A stretch of 64,000 nt of DNA from Symbiodinium natans (lineage: Eukaryota; Sar; Dinophyceae; Suessiales; Symbiodiniaceae): NCBI GenBank assembly GCA_905221605.1, contig CAJNDS010000262.1:92001-156000 (forward strand), read 5' to 3'. Under the pieces are notes generated by a model. The model worked only from the letters and a program-made list of their open reading frames with translations, ran no database searches and was not told where the DNA came from. The position numbers and the translations under genes were made by a program. Positions 29,610 to 40,077 of this stretch are shown here, in pieces; positions within the stretch are counted from its first letter, which is position 1, and each line of letters begins with the position of its first letter.

Positions 29610-32600
29610 TTACTGCGTCCCCTCAGCTTGGCGAGGCCTAACAAACAATGACATCTTCTGCTGTGCGCTGGCTTGGGGCTTAGCTTTGGCGTGTTTCCCA
29701 CCAAACTGAACGCGAGGCTGTTGAAACTGGACGTTGCTCATACTTCCACCATTGACAAGGGTTTGCGCTTGGGTAGCCAGCTTGCCCTGAGAAGTCCGCG
29801 ATTTGCACTCCCCCGCCAGGCTTTTATTGCACTTCTGGCTGACCGGTGCATGTGTTCGGTCACACTTTGTGCAAACCCAACGGATTCCCAAATTCACCAT
29901 ATTATGGGAGGGGTGGATACCCCACTCTTCACGCACTCGCGCCTCCGGCTGGTTGACGCAGTACTGCTCCAAGACCACCTCCAAGTTCGTGAGGGTTTGT
30001 TGTACATACAACCCGCACAGTTGACATTTCAGTGTTAAATTCCGGGGGTGTTCGCTGCCCTTCTCCCATTGATGCCCGCGCTCCGGGTTTTTCAGCAACT
30101 GCCAAAGCCGCTGGCGTTTGTTGAGTTTGGCGTTGCCCTGCTCTTTTTTGCATCCCTCAGCTTTCTGCGAGGCCTCCATCTTCTCTTTGTAATGGGCATG
30201 GTCCAGGATGAAGGGGAAGTCTTCTTCTTTGCGCGTCCTCAATATGTGGGCTGCGCGTGCGCCGTACGCTAGGGAAAGTGTGCGCACCACATTGTCCAAC
30301 TCTTTGACACGCCTCTTGTGCGCTGGGCTGTAAGCAGCCGCCGCTACTGCACCACATACTTTGTCTGCCATGTCATTCGCTGCACGTCGCCACAACGTGC
30401 CCGGCCCCATCTTCGCCAGGAATTCCTCTTCAGTTTTGTGGGACGGGACCCAGGTTGCCTTGATACGTTTCCTGTCATTCCACACTTTGCTCCATTCCAG
30501 GTCATCCTCCGGCGGTTGTGTTTTTTGTAGCACTTGGACTGCCGGCTTGCAATCCATAGTGACATCAATCAGATCCTCCGTGTGCTCCATTAGTCGGAAA
30601 AGTGCACGGCGCTCCATGTCCACCACCGGCTGCCACGGGTAGACCAGCTCTGTAATCCGTCCGGCTTCCACCAGGACACCTTTTGTCCAGGACAGAGCCA
30701 CCACTGCGAGGGCTGATGTTTGTACACGTGGGTCTATTCCTCCTGGACCTCCACTTGCGTCAGTGGCGAAGATCAAGCCTTCCGCTTCCACTTTTGCATC
30801 TGCTGCAAAGCATCCTTGGTAACGTAGACCTAAAAGGTGTTCCGGTGGCTTCGGGTGCCACACCGCCGGCTTTGGCAGGAGTGCCCTTGTCCACAGACAC
30901 TCCCATGGGTATTTGTGACGCAAGTATTCCTGGAGCTTGGGTTCTTTGAACCCTTGTTCACGCCAGTAAGGACATTCTTTGAGGACATGCTCCAGAGTTG
31001 CTGGCATTTGGCACTTCTTGCACCATCCTGGCTTGGACTCCGTGATGACGCCCGCGTGCCACACTGACTTTATACCTTCCATAAGGCCTGGGCTTAGGCC
31101 TCCCAGCTTCGTCAACTTGTGATGCGGCGTCCAATCCAGCCCCTCTTGGGCACCAGCGCCACCTGCCTGTCGCGCTATCGCAGCCCGCTTCTGTTCCTCC
31201 AGGAATCCCTCAAGCCATTTGTAGGCGAGGCTACCCATGCGTGGCTGGGTCCAATCAACGTTGAGGACACTACCTCTCTTCCATTTGCCTGGGTCACTGG
31301 CATCTACCTTCAGATCCAGTAAGTACGCCATGGTTGCAGCCATCGGCCCCGTGACCAGTGGCCAGTGGTGTTTGGCCGCACTCAACCTCTTCCAAGTGGT
31401 TTTCCAGGCCAAGTCAAAGTGGGCTTTTCCGCCACCGATCCATGCACGGAAAACTTTGGCCACCACTTTGAAATGCTGCTTGTGGATTGTGCGCTTTGGA
31501 TCCTGGCATTTCTTGGCTCCCATGTCCAAGATGGTTTCCAAACTCCCAAGCTTGTATTTACCCAGGTGTTTTCCTACCACTGTCCGGAGCCATTTCATTC
31601 TTTTGGGTGAAACCCCCACAGAGGGGTGCCCCCACAAAGCAACTGATGTGATCGCTGCCTTGACCACGCGGAGTTTAGTGCTGGGCGGCGGCCCCAGCCT
31701 AGACAGTTTGCTATGTCTCGCATGGGCTTTCTTGGCCCGCGTTGCCGACGTCACCAAGCGACGCTTTCGCCCCCCTGTACTATCGACGCCCAGGTCACGC
31801 ATCACGTCGTACACCTGTGGCTCATGAGGCAGCAGGAGTTCACGCAGGTGCTTGCTCGCCTGGGTACTGCTGGCCACAAACCCTGTCTTCTTGGATGAAA
31901 TCGTGAAACCATTAGCATCCATCCCTTCCTTTAAGCTGCGGTAGACTCGTATGGCACTATCCGCCACGTGTTTAAAGGACTTATGCTGGATGTCAATTGA
32001 GACATCATCCAACCAACAGTCCACGTTTGCCACATCTCGTCGCCTTTGGATCTTTTCTATCACCGGGTGCAATGCCACCTTTGCTAACGATGGCGCCGCT
32101 GGGCAACCCGCTTGCACGCCATTTGTAGCTCTGATGCCTGCCGATAGCACCCCATCCGCCACCAAGTATCTGGCACCCATGTACACTTCCAGTGCCATCT
32201 TCAGGATTAGCGGTGGATATTGCAGGGCCGTTGCTGCCATGATCAATTGCTGAAATTGGATGGTATCGAAAAAGGACTCGAGGTCCACAAAGAGTGACAC
32301 CACATGCACTCCATTTGTCTTTGCCACCTCATTTCGCAGTAGTCTGCCGACGGCCACGTCCAAGCAGCAACTGCCTGGGACTGCCTTGTCGTACGTGGCA
32401 GCTGTGGCATAGCCTGCCTGCCAAGTACTTACCAAATCCCATCGCAGACGGACCCAAGTCCTGTACAGGATGTGTAGCAAGGCGATTGGTCTTTCCCGGG
32501 TCAGATTCTTCGGCAGCATTGCTATAAGGGAGACTGTCATTTGCTGCGGCCATGCTGCCTTGGCCTCACATTCATGGTAGAAGGACACAACGGCTTCAAC

Positions 32601-34823
32601 TGCTTTATCGTCCATGGCCTGCAAATGGTCAATCCTCCAGCCATCCGGCCCCGGGCTCTTTAGTGCCAGTTTTTTGATCCTTGCCTTGACCTCGACAGGG
32701 TTCAGCGGCTCCACGCTGGCCGCTTGTTTTTTGGCTGCATCCTCAAGCTCCGTCATGAGCGAGGCCGATTTTGCCAACGGCTGGCCCGTCGTCCACACTG
32801 CCGCCCAGTGGTCTCGGCGAATGTGTGGCCGTTCCAGCATGTCATATTCCATGTAGGGTCTTTGTACCACTTGTTCTTCTTTTCGCAAGGCATTGTATAA
32901 TGGTCGCATGCCCTTTTCCATGGCCTTACTGAGCCATTGCTTGTACTGGTGGGCTGTCTCCTCCATATCCGCCTTTCTCGCGTAGCATTGCTGTTCGTCG
33001 ATGCGCTTCAGAACAAGCCTAGCGTCCGTACCCCGGCCCAGGATACTCGCAAGCATATCCTCCTGGTTCTGCGCATCACCCTCGTAATACTCGCCGAGCC
33101 TGCGTTGGACCAGACGCGCCACCGGATGTGCATCGCCATGATGTCTGCCTTGTTTGACCCATTGTTGGACCCGGTTCCAAAAGGCCGCCCTCTTGCCCGT
33201 CCAGACAACGTTCTCCGGGTTGTTGACCACCAATTTCTTCCGCACAATCTCCGATTTAACACCCATACCATCGATTCGGCCTGTGATCGACCTCTCCACA
33301 CCGGCACTCAGGTGAGCAAATGTCTCACTGAGCTCATCTTCCATCTTGGGTTCATCCAAGATGTTGATGCTCTGTGTGTTTTGTACTGGTTCATATTCCA
33401 CAGTCTCCGTCACCAGTGCTCCCGCCTTCTTCATCTGGGGAACATCAGGGCTACTGCACGGTTGGGCCACCCTCCAATGCATTGCAGCATGAGGCCGAAA
33501 AGGGGTTTCCCAATCCGTTTTCACTTGCAGGATGGGCACCAAGCATTTCGCAACCAGCCCGCAATCGATTTCGTCCGATCCTTGGGCCGTTGGTTCCCCC
33601 ACTCCAACAAATGCACCACCAACTTCTGTCGCCAGAGTTGTGCCCCTCATGGTATCCTGGGCTTCATTCCAATCACCCAGCACCATATATGGCACTTTGC
33701 AGCCCTTGAGAAAGGCTATCAGTCTCGCCAGTACTTGGATATTGTTTGGAGCCTGGAATCCGACCCCGCTCTCCAAATACAGACTGACGATGATCAAATC
33801 CCAGCCTTTATTTCTCATGGCACATGCCAGGAAGCCCGCCGGTCCTGTCCCATACTCAATAAGGTATCGCAGGTTCCTATGTCGGGGTGCCACCACTGCC
33901 AGGCCTCCTTGTACACCCTTAGTTTTTGTACTGCCTGGCATGCCAATGAAGGTGTATCCCATATCTTGGCAATGGCTCATGGCTTGCTGGATACCCTCTG
34001 TCTTGAGATGGGTTTCCTGCAGCACCACCAGGTCCGGTCCTAGTTCGTGTATCCATGCCGCTATGGGTTTCCTCCAGCTGGTGATGTTAGCCGAGGTGAT
34101 TTTGATGCATTCGGCCTTATCATCTTGGCGATACCCACTTGCCACATCTGCCAAGATCCACTTGGCATATTGTGCGTCCTGCTCCACAAAGGAACGAAGC
34201 ACTTCGTGGCATGCTCGTTGTTGTAGCGGGTTGAGTTCCTGCTCTTCCAGTTTCTCAATGGCTTCGAGTGCGGCAGCCTCACTGGAAGCATCATATCTAC
34301 CCACCACTTGACACAACATTTGCCACTCCTGTGGTAGATCCTTAGGTGGTGCTCTTGGGTGCGCTTTCCGTTTCTTGGGCTTTTGCTTCCTTTGGTGACC
34401 CTCAGCACTTTGCGAGGCCGACAACCTTGCTTCCTCAGCTTTCTGCGAGGCCTTTAGGCTATCCCCTCTTACCGCAGTTGGGTCTCCCATCTGTGTTTGG
34501 CTTCCCTCTGCTTTTTGCGAGGCCGAATTCACACATTCATCCTCATGGTCCGCACCTCCCAGACCGAAGTATCTGGGACCTGTGACCGCCCAACTGCTAT
34601 CCACAGCACGGGCTGACTTTGGACCCCGCGTTACTGGACTCCAGCTCTCTTGGCTGTCTTCCACTGTGCTGTTTGTATTAGGCACTTGGGTACTACACAC
34701 AGCTTGACTGCCTTCCCCATGTACCTGTGGCCATACAATGTCCCCGTGACACTGCTTTCGGCCACCGTCAAAAGAGAAATCAGAGTCTCCCCATTGAGAC
34801 TCCTCTACTTGTCCTGCTTTCAT
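29610..34823 (-). CDS. LINE A copy 2 ORF2: APE endonuclease, reverse transcriptase, RNase H
   Basis: 1,737 intact residues, nearly identical to copy 1 and with the same domain order and catalytic motifs (QETHL, LGDWNEA, SDEID, FFDTI, WLDD, ATDASGG, final CxxC pairs). Most differences lie in the N-terminal low-complexity part, where the hairpin-derived peptides read ASQKAEG, ASQKAEE and ASQSAEG against ASREAEG, ASQEAEE and ASPCAEG in copy 1. The changes fall in the loop codons, not the stem codons. In this copy the upstream ORF1-overlapping frame ends in a stop before the ORF2 ATG. Confidence 0.93.
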   Translation of the reverse strand: MKAGQVEESQWGDSDFSFDGGRKQCHGDIVWPQVHGEGSQAVCSTQVPNTNSTVEDSQESWSPVTRGPKSARAVDSSWAVTGPRYFGLGGADHEDECVNSASQKAEGSQTQMGDPTAVRGDSLKASQKAEEARLSASQSAEGHQRKQKPKKRKAHPRAPPKDLPQEWQMLCQVVGRYDASSEAAALEAIEKLEEQELNPLQQRACHEVLRSFVEQDAQYAKWILADVASGYRQDDKAECIKITSANITSWRKPIAAWIHELGPDLVVLQETHLKTEGIQQAMSHCQDMGYTFIGMPGSTKTKGVQGGLAVVAPRHRNLRYLIEYGTGPAGFLACAMRNKGWDLIIVSLYLESGVGFQAPNNIQVLARLIAFLKGCKVPYMVLGDWNEAQDTMRGTTLATEVGGAFVGVGEPTAQGSDEIDCGLVAKCLVPILQVKTDWETPFRPHAAMHWRVAQPCSSPDVPQMKKAGALVTETVEYEPVQNTQSINILDEPKMEDELSETFAHLSAGVERSITGRIDGMGVKSEIVRKKLVVNNPENVVWTGKRAAFWNRVQQWVKQGRHHGDAHPVARLVQRRLGEYYEGDAQNQEDMLASILGRGTDARLVLKRIDEQQCYARKADMEETAHQYKQWLSKAMEKGMRPLYNALRKEEQVVQRPYMEYDMLERPHIRRDHWAAVWTTGQPLAKSASLMTELEDAAKKQAASVEPLNPVEVKARIKKLALKSPGPDGWRIDHLQAMDDKAVEAVVSFYHECEAKAAWPQQMTVSLIAMLPKNLTRERPIALLHILYRTWVRLRWDLVSTWQAGYATAATYDKAVPGSCCLDVAVGRLLRNEVAKTNGVHVVSLFVDLESFFDTIQFQQLIMAATALQYPPLILKMALEVYMGARYLVADGVLSAGIRATNGVQAGCPAAPSLAKVALHPVIEKIQRRRDVANVDCWLDDVSIDIQHKSFKHVADSAIRVYRSLKEGMDANGFTISSKKTGFVASSTQASKHLRELLLPHEPQVYDVMRDLGVDSTGGRKRRLVTSATRAKKAHARHSKLSRLGPPPSTKLRVVKAAITSVALWGHPSVGVSPKRMKWLRTVVGKHLGKYKLGSLETILDMGAKKCQDPKRTIHKQHFKVVAKVFRAWIGGGKAHFDLAWKTTWKRLSAAKHHWPLVTGPMAATMAYLLDLKVDASDPGKWKRGSVLNVDWTQPRMGSLAYKWLEGFLEEQKRAAIARQAGGAGAQEGLDWTPHHKLTKLGGLSPGLMEGIKSVWHAGVITESKPGWCKKCQMPATLEHVLKECPYWREQGFKEPKLQEYLRHKYPWECLWTRALLPKPAVWHPKPPEHLLGLRYQGCFAADAKVEAEGLIFATDASGGPGGIDPRVQTSALAVVALSWTKGVLVEAGRITELVYPWQPVVDMERRALFRLMEHTEDLIDVTMDCKPAVQVLQKTQPPEDDLEWSKVWNDRKRIKATWVPSHKTEEEFLAKMGPGTLWRRAANDMADKVCGAVAAAAYSPAHKRRVKELDNVVRTLSLAYGARAAHILRTRKEEDFPFILDHAHYKEKMEASQKAEGCKKEQGNAKLNKRQRLWQLLKNPERGHQWEKGSEHPRNLTLKCQLCGLYVQQTLTNLEVVLEQYCVNQPEARVREEWGIHPSHNMVNLGIRWVCTKCDRTHAPVSQKCNKSLAGECKSRTSQGKLATQAQTLVNGGSMSNVQFQQPRVQFGGKHAKAKPQASAQQKMSLFVRPRQAEGTQ

Positions 34824-34892
34824 AGTTTGGCTGTTCGGACCAGGAGCTGCCCTGAGGTGTCGGCCCCTCCGCTCCTGTCCCAGCCTGAGGTT

Positions 34893-35864
34893 TCACTCGC
34901 CCTGGGCACGCGCCGGCGAGCGTTCGCGCCCCGTCGGCGTTGCCCTGACTGACACATCTCGAGACATGCGCATCGGCCCATATATGCCAAGTTCAACTGG
35001 CATGCTCGGCTCTCTTGGTCCCAAGACTCCCGTCCAGTCTGTCTCCACGACTTTGACTGCCATCCTTGTTTTGAGCGCCTCCGCTTGCTCCTCAGACAGG
35101 ATGATCCCTTCCTTTTCCAGGTAGTCCGCGACGTCCTTGTATGGCGAGTCCTCTTCATCCTTCACACAGGCTTGGACCTTCTTCTGTGCTTCCGCTACCT
35201 CCAGCTCCGTGGCCTGGATGGCCTGGCTGACTTGCGCAAGCTGCTTCATGGCCTGCTCGAACTCGCTCTTTATCTTCTCCGTTTTGTCTTGAAGCCGGAC
35301 CTTCTTCTCAATGAGCGTTCTCAGCTTGTTTGTCGTCCGTCTGTATGTACCAACATGGCGGCTGAGTTCCTGCTTTGGCGTCTCGTCCTCAGGCTTGTAG
35401 TCCCCCGGCGGGGGTATACCCGCCGCTCTGAGGAGCCTTTGCACTGCGGGCTCGGCTCCTTGCCACACAGTCTCAATGGCCGCATGGTACTCCTTCTGTG
35501 ACATGCTTTCTGCCTGCGATCCATTGCCAGGTAATCCCGGGGGCCAAATTGGCCCCGGCTCCATCGTCCGCGGCTTCCATCCTGCTTCTTCGATGGCCTT
35601 CTTTGCCTCCATAGAAAGCGTACCCCACGCCTTCGTGAGGGCTTGGTCGGCCATCCCTTCTTTGTTCTTGGCAGGTCTTGTCCACCAAGTAGCGTCTTCC
35701 TTTGGCCATTGCCACTTCTTCCGCTGGCTTGACCATGCTCGCTCACGGTAAGTGGCCTTTTTCCACGCCTTTCCGCAATGCCAGCAGTACGGGTTGTAGT
35801 ACAAGTCTTCATTCCAGACCCAACCCACCTCGCAGTGGGCACACACAGTACAATGCTTCCCCAT
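34893..35864 (-). CDS. LINE A copy 2 ORF1: zinc-ribbon and coiled-coil protein
   Basis: 323 residues from the ATG of MGKHCTVCAHCEVGW. This copy keeps an extra Cys (CAHC) where copy 1 has Gly, giving a fuller zinc-ribbon pattern with CWHC downstream. The central region is coiled-coil and the tail is basic (SVRATPTGRERSPARAQGE). It overlaps no other intact ORF. Confidence 0.82.
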   Translation of the reverse strand: MGKHCTVCAHCEVGWVWNEDLYYNPYCWHCGKAWKKATYRERAWSSQRKKWQWPKEDATWWTRPAKNKEGMADQALTKAWGTLSMEAKKAIEEAGWKPRTMEPGPIWPPGLPGNGSQAESMSQKEYHAAIETVWQGAEPAVQRLLRAAGIPPPGDYKPEDETPKQELSRHVGTYRRTTNKLRTLIEKKVRLQDKTEKIKSEFEQAMKQLAQVSQAIQATELEVAEAQKKVQACVKDEEDSPYKDVADYLEKEGIILSEEQAEALKTRMAVKVVETDWTGVLGPREPSMPVELGIYGPMRMSRDVSVRATPTGRERSPARAQGE

Positions 35865-35897
35865 GACTGCTGCAGCCTGATGCCAGTCCCACCAGCA

Positions 35898-36069
35898 CCT
35901 CAGCAATGCGAGGCCGGAAGATCCCCTCAACCGTAGTGAGGCCGAACTTTATGTATCCTCAGCCGGAGCGAGGCCGAAACTTGGCCACTCCCTCTGCCGA
36001 AGCGAGGCCGAAAACACACCCTCTGCCGAAGCGAGGCCGAAAAGTTCCCTCAGCGCTTGGCGAGGCCGT
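35898..36069. repeat. Hairpin-repeat cluster, LINE A copy 2 5' UTR
   Basis: Six units matching those of copy 1 with small loop changes. Confidence 0.8.
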
Positions 36070-36218
36070 ACTCAGGCAGCTATGTTGCTGGCAGCCGACT
36101 ACCAAGCAAACACAGTGGTTGCGGTTTGAGTCCTGTTGGAGCCCACCCTTAGGTACAGTCTCCAGGCAACAGCACTCCCTACCTGAGCACCCCACCGGGG
36201 TTGAGCCGAAACTTGAGC

Positions 36219-36232
36219 CAGGTGAATTTTAC
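36219..36232 (-). other. LINE target motif, element X / copy 2 junction
   Basis: GTAAAATTCACCTG lies between the 3' tail of X (GCGTGCAGAC) and the 5' start of copy 2 (GCTCAAGTTTCGG). Confidence 0.9.
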
Positions 36233-38339
36233 GTCTGCACGCTGCGAGGCGTAGCCACCCGAAGGGGCCGTTGGTCAAGGTGAAACTAAACTAAAAATTA
36301 CCTCGCTTGAGGTGTTGCGTTCTCAGCTAGGCCCTCTCTCAGCTGCAACCCTCAGCACTCGCGAGGCCGAACTTTGCCCTCCGCATGCATTGCTGTTGAG
36401 GCACTTGTTGTGGCATCAGCCTCCGTAAGTTTGGCAATCCCCACTCAGCACTGGATGTTCTGTTCGAGGCATATTTCCTCAGCGCATGCGAGGCCGCAAA
36501 GTGAAACACGTGAGGTATGAAAAACTGCTACTCCAGGTTCGTCCGCAGCTCCGGCTTTCTCGCACTTACTAACCGTGCCTTGCAGCCTCCCCCAAAGTAG
36601 CGTCACCCTGGCTTTCTCGCTCTTACTCACCAGTTGACCAATAATGCATCTCACGCGGTTGCTTCATGGTAAAACTGCAGCTCGAGGTCCCGGCGTTCTC
36701 GCTCTTACTAACCCGGACCGACACTGCAGAGAAGCATTGACTGTTGTTCCCTCAGCGGAGGCGAGGCCGAACAACCATTCCGCTGCATCAGCGCAGCCAG
36801 GCCCTCAGCTCCTCACTGAGCCAGGGCTCTCTTTAGACAGAGTTCCCTTGCTGGCAAGCCCTCTATCTCTATGTGACCCCCGCGGTGCCACGTATAAGCA
36901 GCTGCACCGCGTGTCTTAGGACCACAGTTTTCATTCGGATTTGTTGTTGTAGGCCTTCCAGTGCTTGAGGCCGAATCCAAACACCACATCTCACGTCACA
37001 AGGCTGGCAATTTGGCTCCAACATCTGAAGATAGTAACACATACTCTGCGTGGCGTCCGCGTGAGCTAGCCTGTCCTTTCTTTAGGAGTTCGGCTCCTTT
37101 CATCGCTTGTCTTACCACAGGTCTCTTTCGGTGGCCCGTACTCAGCAGCCAGCACATGTACCATCCTCAGACGCCAGAGCCGCCTTGCCCCAGCAAGTGC
37201 CCATACAAACCACTCACCAGATAGTGAGAGCCAACATCTTCAAACAACCTCCAGCGGCCGTGCCGCGAGGACCTAAACATCTGCAAGGTTCCGCCTTGTC
37301 TGTGTGCACGGACAGACCCCAGCCCTTGCAGGAGACGTGGATGTAAACAAAAGCAGGCCTGCCATGTCCAGCAGGCTGATTACCATTGGTTGCCTTCAGA
37401 TGGGAAAAGCGCGAAGATCGGGTAACCTCCATCTGAATCCTTTCCGGCCAATACCAACCCTTACAAACCCTCAGCACGGAGCGAGGCCGAAGGAGGCTTC
37501 TTGGACTATTGGTTTTCCGGGGAGCAGCCACCACCAGCTGCTCTTCAACTTGCACTGCGCCGCACCACAGTCCTACTGCAAGTTCCTTGGCAACGGTTTC
37601 TCAGTAGCACCAGTCAATGAGCTTTACGACACTGATGCCTCTGGTTATTTATGTCCAGGCAGATCCACCAGGGTTGGGCCAAATCTTTTCTACCTGATTC
37701 TACCTGCGAAGAAAATCCTGTTGTGCTCAGCTTGCAGATCCCCGAAAACCTGCAAGCTTGGGCTCGAGCACACCGCAATTGTTCGGGACACTCCTGTCGC
37801 CACTGCAAGGATGCCTCTTGCAGTGCGACGTTGGCCTGCACTGTCTGCAGCGTGCCTGGCCGTTTCCCCCCGTGTTTCGGTCTCACCTTCGTTTTCCACA
37901 CAAGTGAGCGAGGAACCCAAACTCACCTTCAGCACAGCCCTCAATCCAAATGAGGGTCGGTGGGTTTTGCTCACCCAGAGACAGCAGGAATCTCTGGTGA
38001 GCAACAGGCTTGCGTCACCCCTCAAGCAATGCGAGGCTGCAACTCTCACTGTGACCCAGAGCAGACTGTAGGCCACAAGGTTCCCTCAGCAACGCGAGGA
38101 CGAAAAGCTTCCCTCTAGCGAAGCGAGGTCGAAAACTGTGCACTCACGCCCTTCGTCGACGGCAGCAGTTGGCGGGCCGCCGCTCTATGACAGCTTAGCC
38201 GGTCAGCCGGCCTACGAGCAAACACAGTTTTGCCAGGCCTCAAAACGGAACCTACCCTTAAGCCCCAGGGCCAGCCACAACGGCACTAAAGACGCTCTCT
38301 ACCTGAGCACCCCACCGGGGTTGAGCCGAAACCTTGAGC
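36233..38339 (-). mobile_element. Non-autonomous LINE A derivative (element X)
   Basis: 2.1 kb between two motif copies with no convincing ORF. Its first ~45 bases (GCTCAAGGTTTCGGCTCAAC and onward) match the LINE A 5' end, with weaker similarity over a further ~90 bases. Its last ~36 bases match the LINE A 3' tail. The interior is different and carries about seven hairpin repeats (for example at 36352, 36478, 36750, 37468, 38085). It probably uses LINE A proteins in trans by sharing the 3' tail. Confidence 0.75.
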
Positions 38340-38353
38340 CAGGCGAATTTTAC
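38340..38353 (-). other. LINE target motif (one mismatch), copy 3 / element X junction
   Basis: GTAAAATTCGCCTG, one base different from the other copies, lies between the 3' end of copy 3 and the 5' start of X. Confidence 0.85.
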
Positions 38354-38458
38354 GTCTGCACGCTGCGAGGCGTAGCCACCCGAAGGGGCTGAGGTTAGTG
38401 GGTGAAACATACAAGCTACAAACTCTGCACAGTGAGACTACCGGTACTAGCCCTCACT

Positions 38459-38608
38459 TTCCTCAGACATTTGTCGAGGCCGAAATCCATTCCCTCAGAC
38501 CGTGGTCGAGGCCGAAATTCCCTCAGGTCATGCCGAGCCGAACTTCCCTCTCTTGCACCCCTCAGACCGAAGTCGAGGCCGAAACTCCTCAGGCAGCACG
38601 CCGAGGCG
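38459..38608. repeat. Hairpin-repeat cluster, LINE A copy 3 3' region
   Basis: Five units as in copies 1 and 2; one has lost a base of the GAGGCCGAA end. Confidence 0.8.
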
Positions 38609-38675
38609 GTATTTTGATTCGGTTTGTTGGTGCCTCTCTGACCACTATCCATGTTTCTTGTCTGTTCTGCGCTGC

Positions 38676-39902
38676 TCACTCATCAGCTTCGTCACACGGC
38701 ATGCCCAACGTGATTTTCTGGATCTCTGTTGCCGGAACCGAATGTAGGGTTCCATCCCATCCTCGTTTTGCAATTCCGGCATCCAGCAGGTGCTGGGCAA
38801 ATGGCCCGACATTGCCTACGCACGCCATCCAAAGCGCGCTGGCCTTGCCGTCGTACGTTCTGACCAATCCACGTATGGTTGCCAGTAGCTCCTCATCATA
38901 TTTCTCCAGGAGGCGTACGAGGCCGCATGATATCTTGTATCTCTCCTCCTGCAGCGTCGTCCACTCCGCCGTGTCAAAGAACATTGCCCGTGGTAGCGAT
39001 CCTGACATTGGGTCGCGCCCAACGTTGCTCACCGTGATATCCGATAGAGCAACTCCTTGCATGGTCAGCCATGACGTTATAGCCACCAGGTAAAACAGGG
39101 ACTGTCTGAGGACCCCGGCTTCATGGCGATGTTCCTGCCACCATGTGTTGAACAGCTCTGCCCTGCGGATGATACTTCCATAGAAGTAGTGGTGGCAGTA
39201 ACCCTCCACCGCTTCGTCGAAAAGGACTCCAATCCATCCTGCCCACAGGGTCCTGGTGACCAGGGTGGGGAATTGTTCCCCATACCCTGCTTCGTTGCCA
39301 AAGCTCTGGGGTTCCATCGCTAGTTTCATGACCCATAGCCGATCCAGAGCATATCCTCGTCGAGTGCGCCCCGCACCTATAAAGGGAAGCACCCTAGGCT
39401 GTAAGCTTTGCCCTGTCGTTGGGTTGCGGACCAATTGGACCTCCCCAAGCCAATGGAGCGCTGTCCTTGGCCTTTGCTGGTTCTGCAATTTATGCACCAA
39501 AAGGTGCACAGGCTTGACTTGCCCCATGGCTTTCTTTTTCTCCTTTCCCTCAGCTTCCTGCGAGGCCATATTGTGGGCACCTGGCCCTTCCGCCAGCGTG
39601 ACTGTACGAGGCTGGCTTGCCTCTTGCTCTTCATCGACACCCTCAGCTTGAGGCGAGGCCGTACTGTCTTCTCCTCTCTCCCGTAGGCGTACCGGACCCA
39701 CCGGAGATTCCGAAGCTCTCTCCTCTTCACTATCCCAAGGCTGCTCCGGGTGTCTGGCCTGTCGAAGCGGGGAACGTTCACGGGGCTGATCCTTCTGCTT
39801 GTTCTTGCTTTTGCCCTTGCCTTTGTCCGGCCGATTCCTTAACCAGGATGGCAGTCGGGACCCTTGTCTTCTCATCGTAGCATCCGTCTTCCATTGCCTC
39901 AT
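38676..39902 (-). CDS. LINE A copy 3 ORF3: protein-kinase-like fold
   Basis: 408 residues, the same length as in copy 2. The open frame extends 15 codons upstream but without ATG, so the ATG of MRQWKTD is chosen. The kinase-like landmarks (FIGAGRTRRGY, VMKL, SDITVSN, FFDTAEW) are all present, and the catalytic-loop variant SDITVSN is shared with copy 1. An open ORF3 in two of three copies suggests that it is maintained. Confidence 0.65.
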   Translation of the reverse strand: MRQWKTDATMRRQGSRLPSWLRNRPDKGKGKSKNKQKDQPRERSPLRQARHPEQPWDSEEERASESPVGPVRLRERGEDSTASPQAEGVDEEQEASQPRTVTLAEGPGAHNMASQEAEGKEKKKAMGQVKPVHLLVHKLQNQQRPRTALHWLGEVQLVRNPTTGQSLQPRVLPFIGAGRTRRGYALDRLWVMKLAMEPQSFGNEAGYGEQFPTLVTRTLWAGWIGVLFDEAVEGYCHHYFYGSIIRRAELFNTWWQEHRHEAGVLRQSLFYLVAITSWLTMQGVALSDITVSNVGRDPMSGSLPRAMFFDTAEWTTLQEERYKISCGLVRLLEKYDEELLATIRGLVRTYDGKASALWMACVGNVGPFAQHLLDAGIAKRGWDGTLHSVPATEIQKITLGMPCDEADE

Positions 39903-40077
39903 TGCTACAGGCCCGCCTTGTCCGACGATGTCGCAAGCACGCGGCACCGCGAGGCCGAATTACACACCCTCAGCAAAGCGAGGCCGTAAACACCAATCGC
40001 AAGTCCCCGTTGCGAGGCCCTCACCCTCAGCTACGAGGCCGAAAAAACCCTGCTCCTTGCACCAAACGGCTGCGGAA

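Larger units (their letters stand above)
27829..36218 (-). mobile_element. LINE family A, full-length copy 2 (all ORFs intact)
   Basis: 8.4 kb between motif copies. ORF1, ORF2 and ORF3 are all open, so this is the best candidate for an active element. It differs from copies 1 and 3 in the ORF2 N-terminal region (FGLGGADHEDEC in place of FHITREDIEEEC), so it belongs to a slightly different subfamily. Confidence 0.92.

Noticed and set aside
37304-38071. 255-aa plus-strand open frame in element X
   Set aside because: It is opposite to the element's orientation, crosses hairpin repeats and has no recognisable features.
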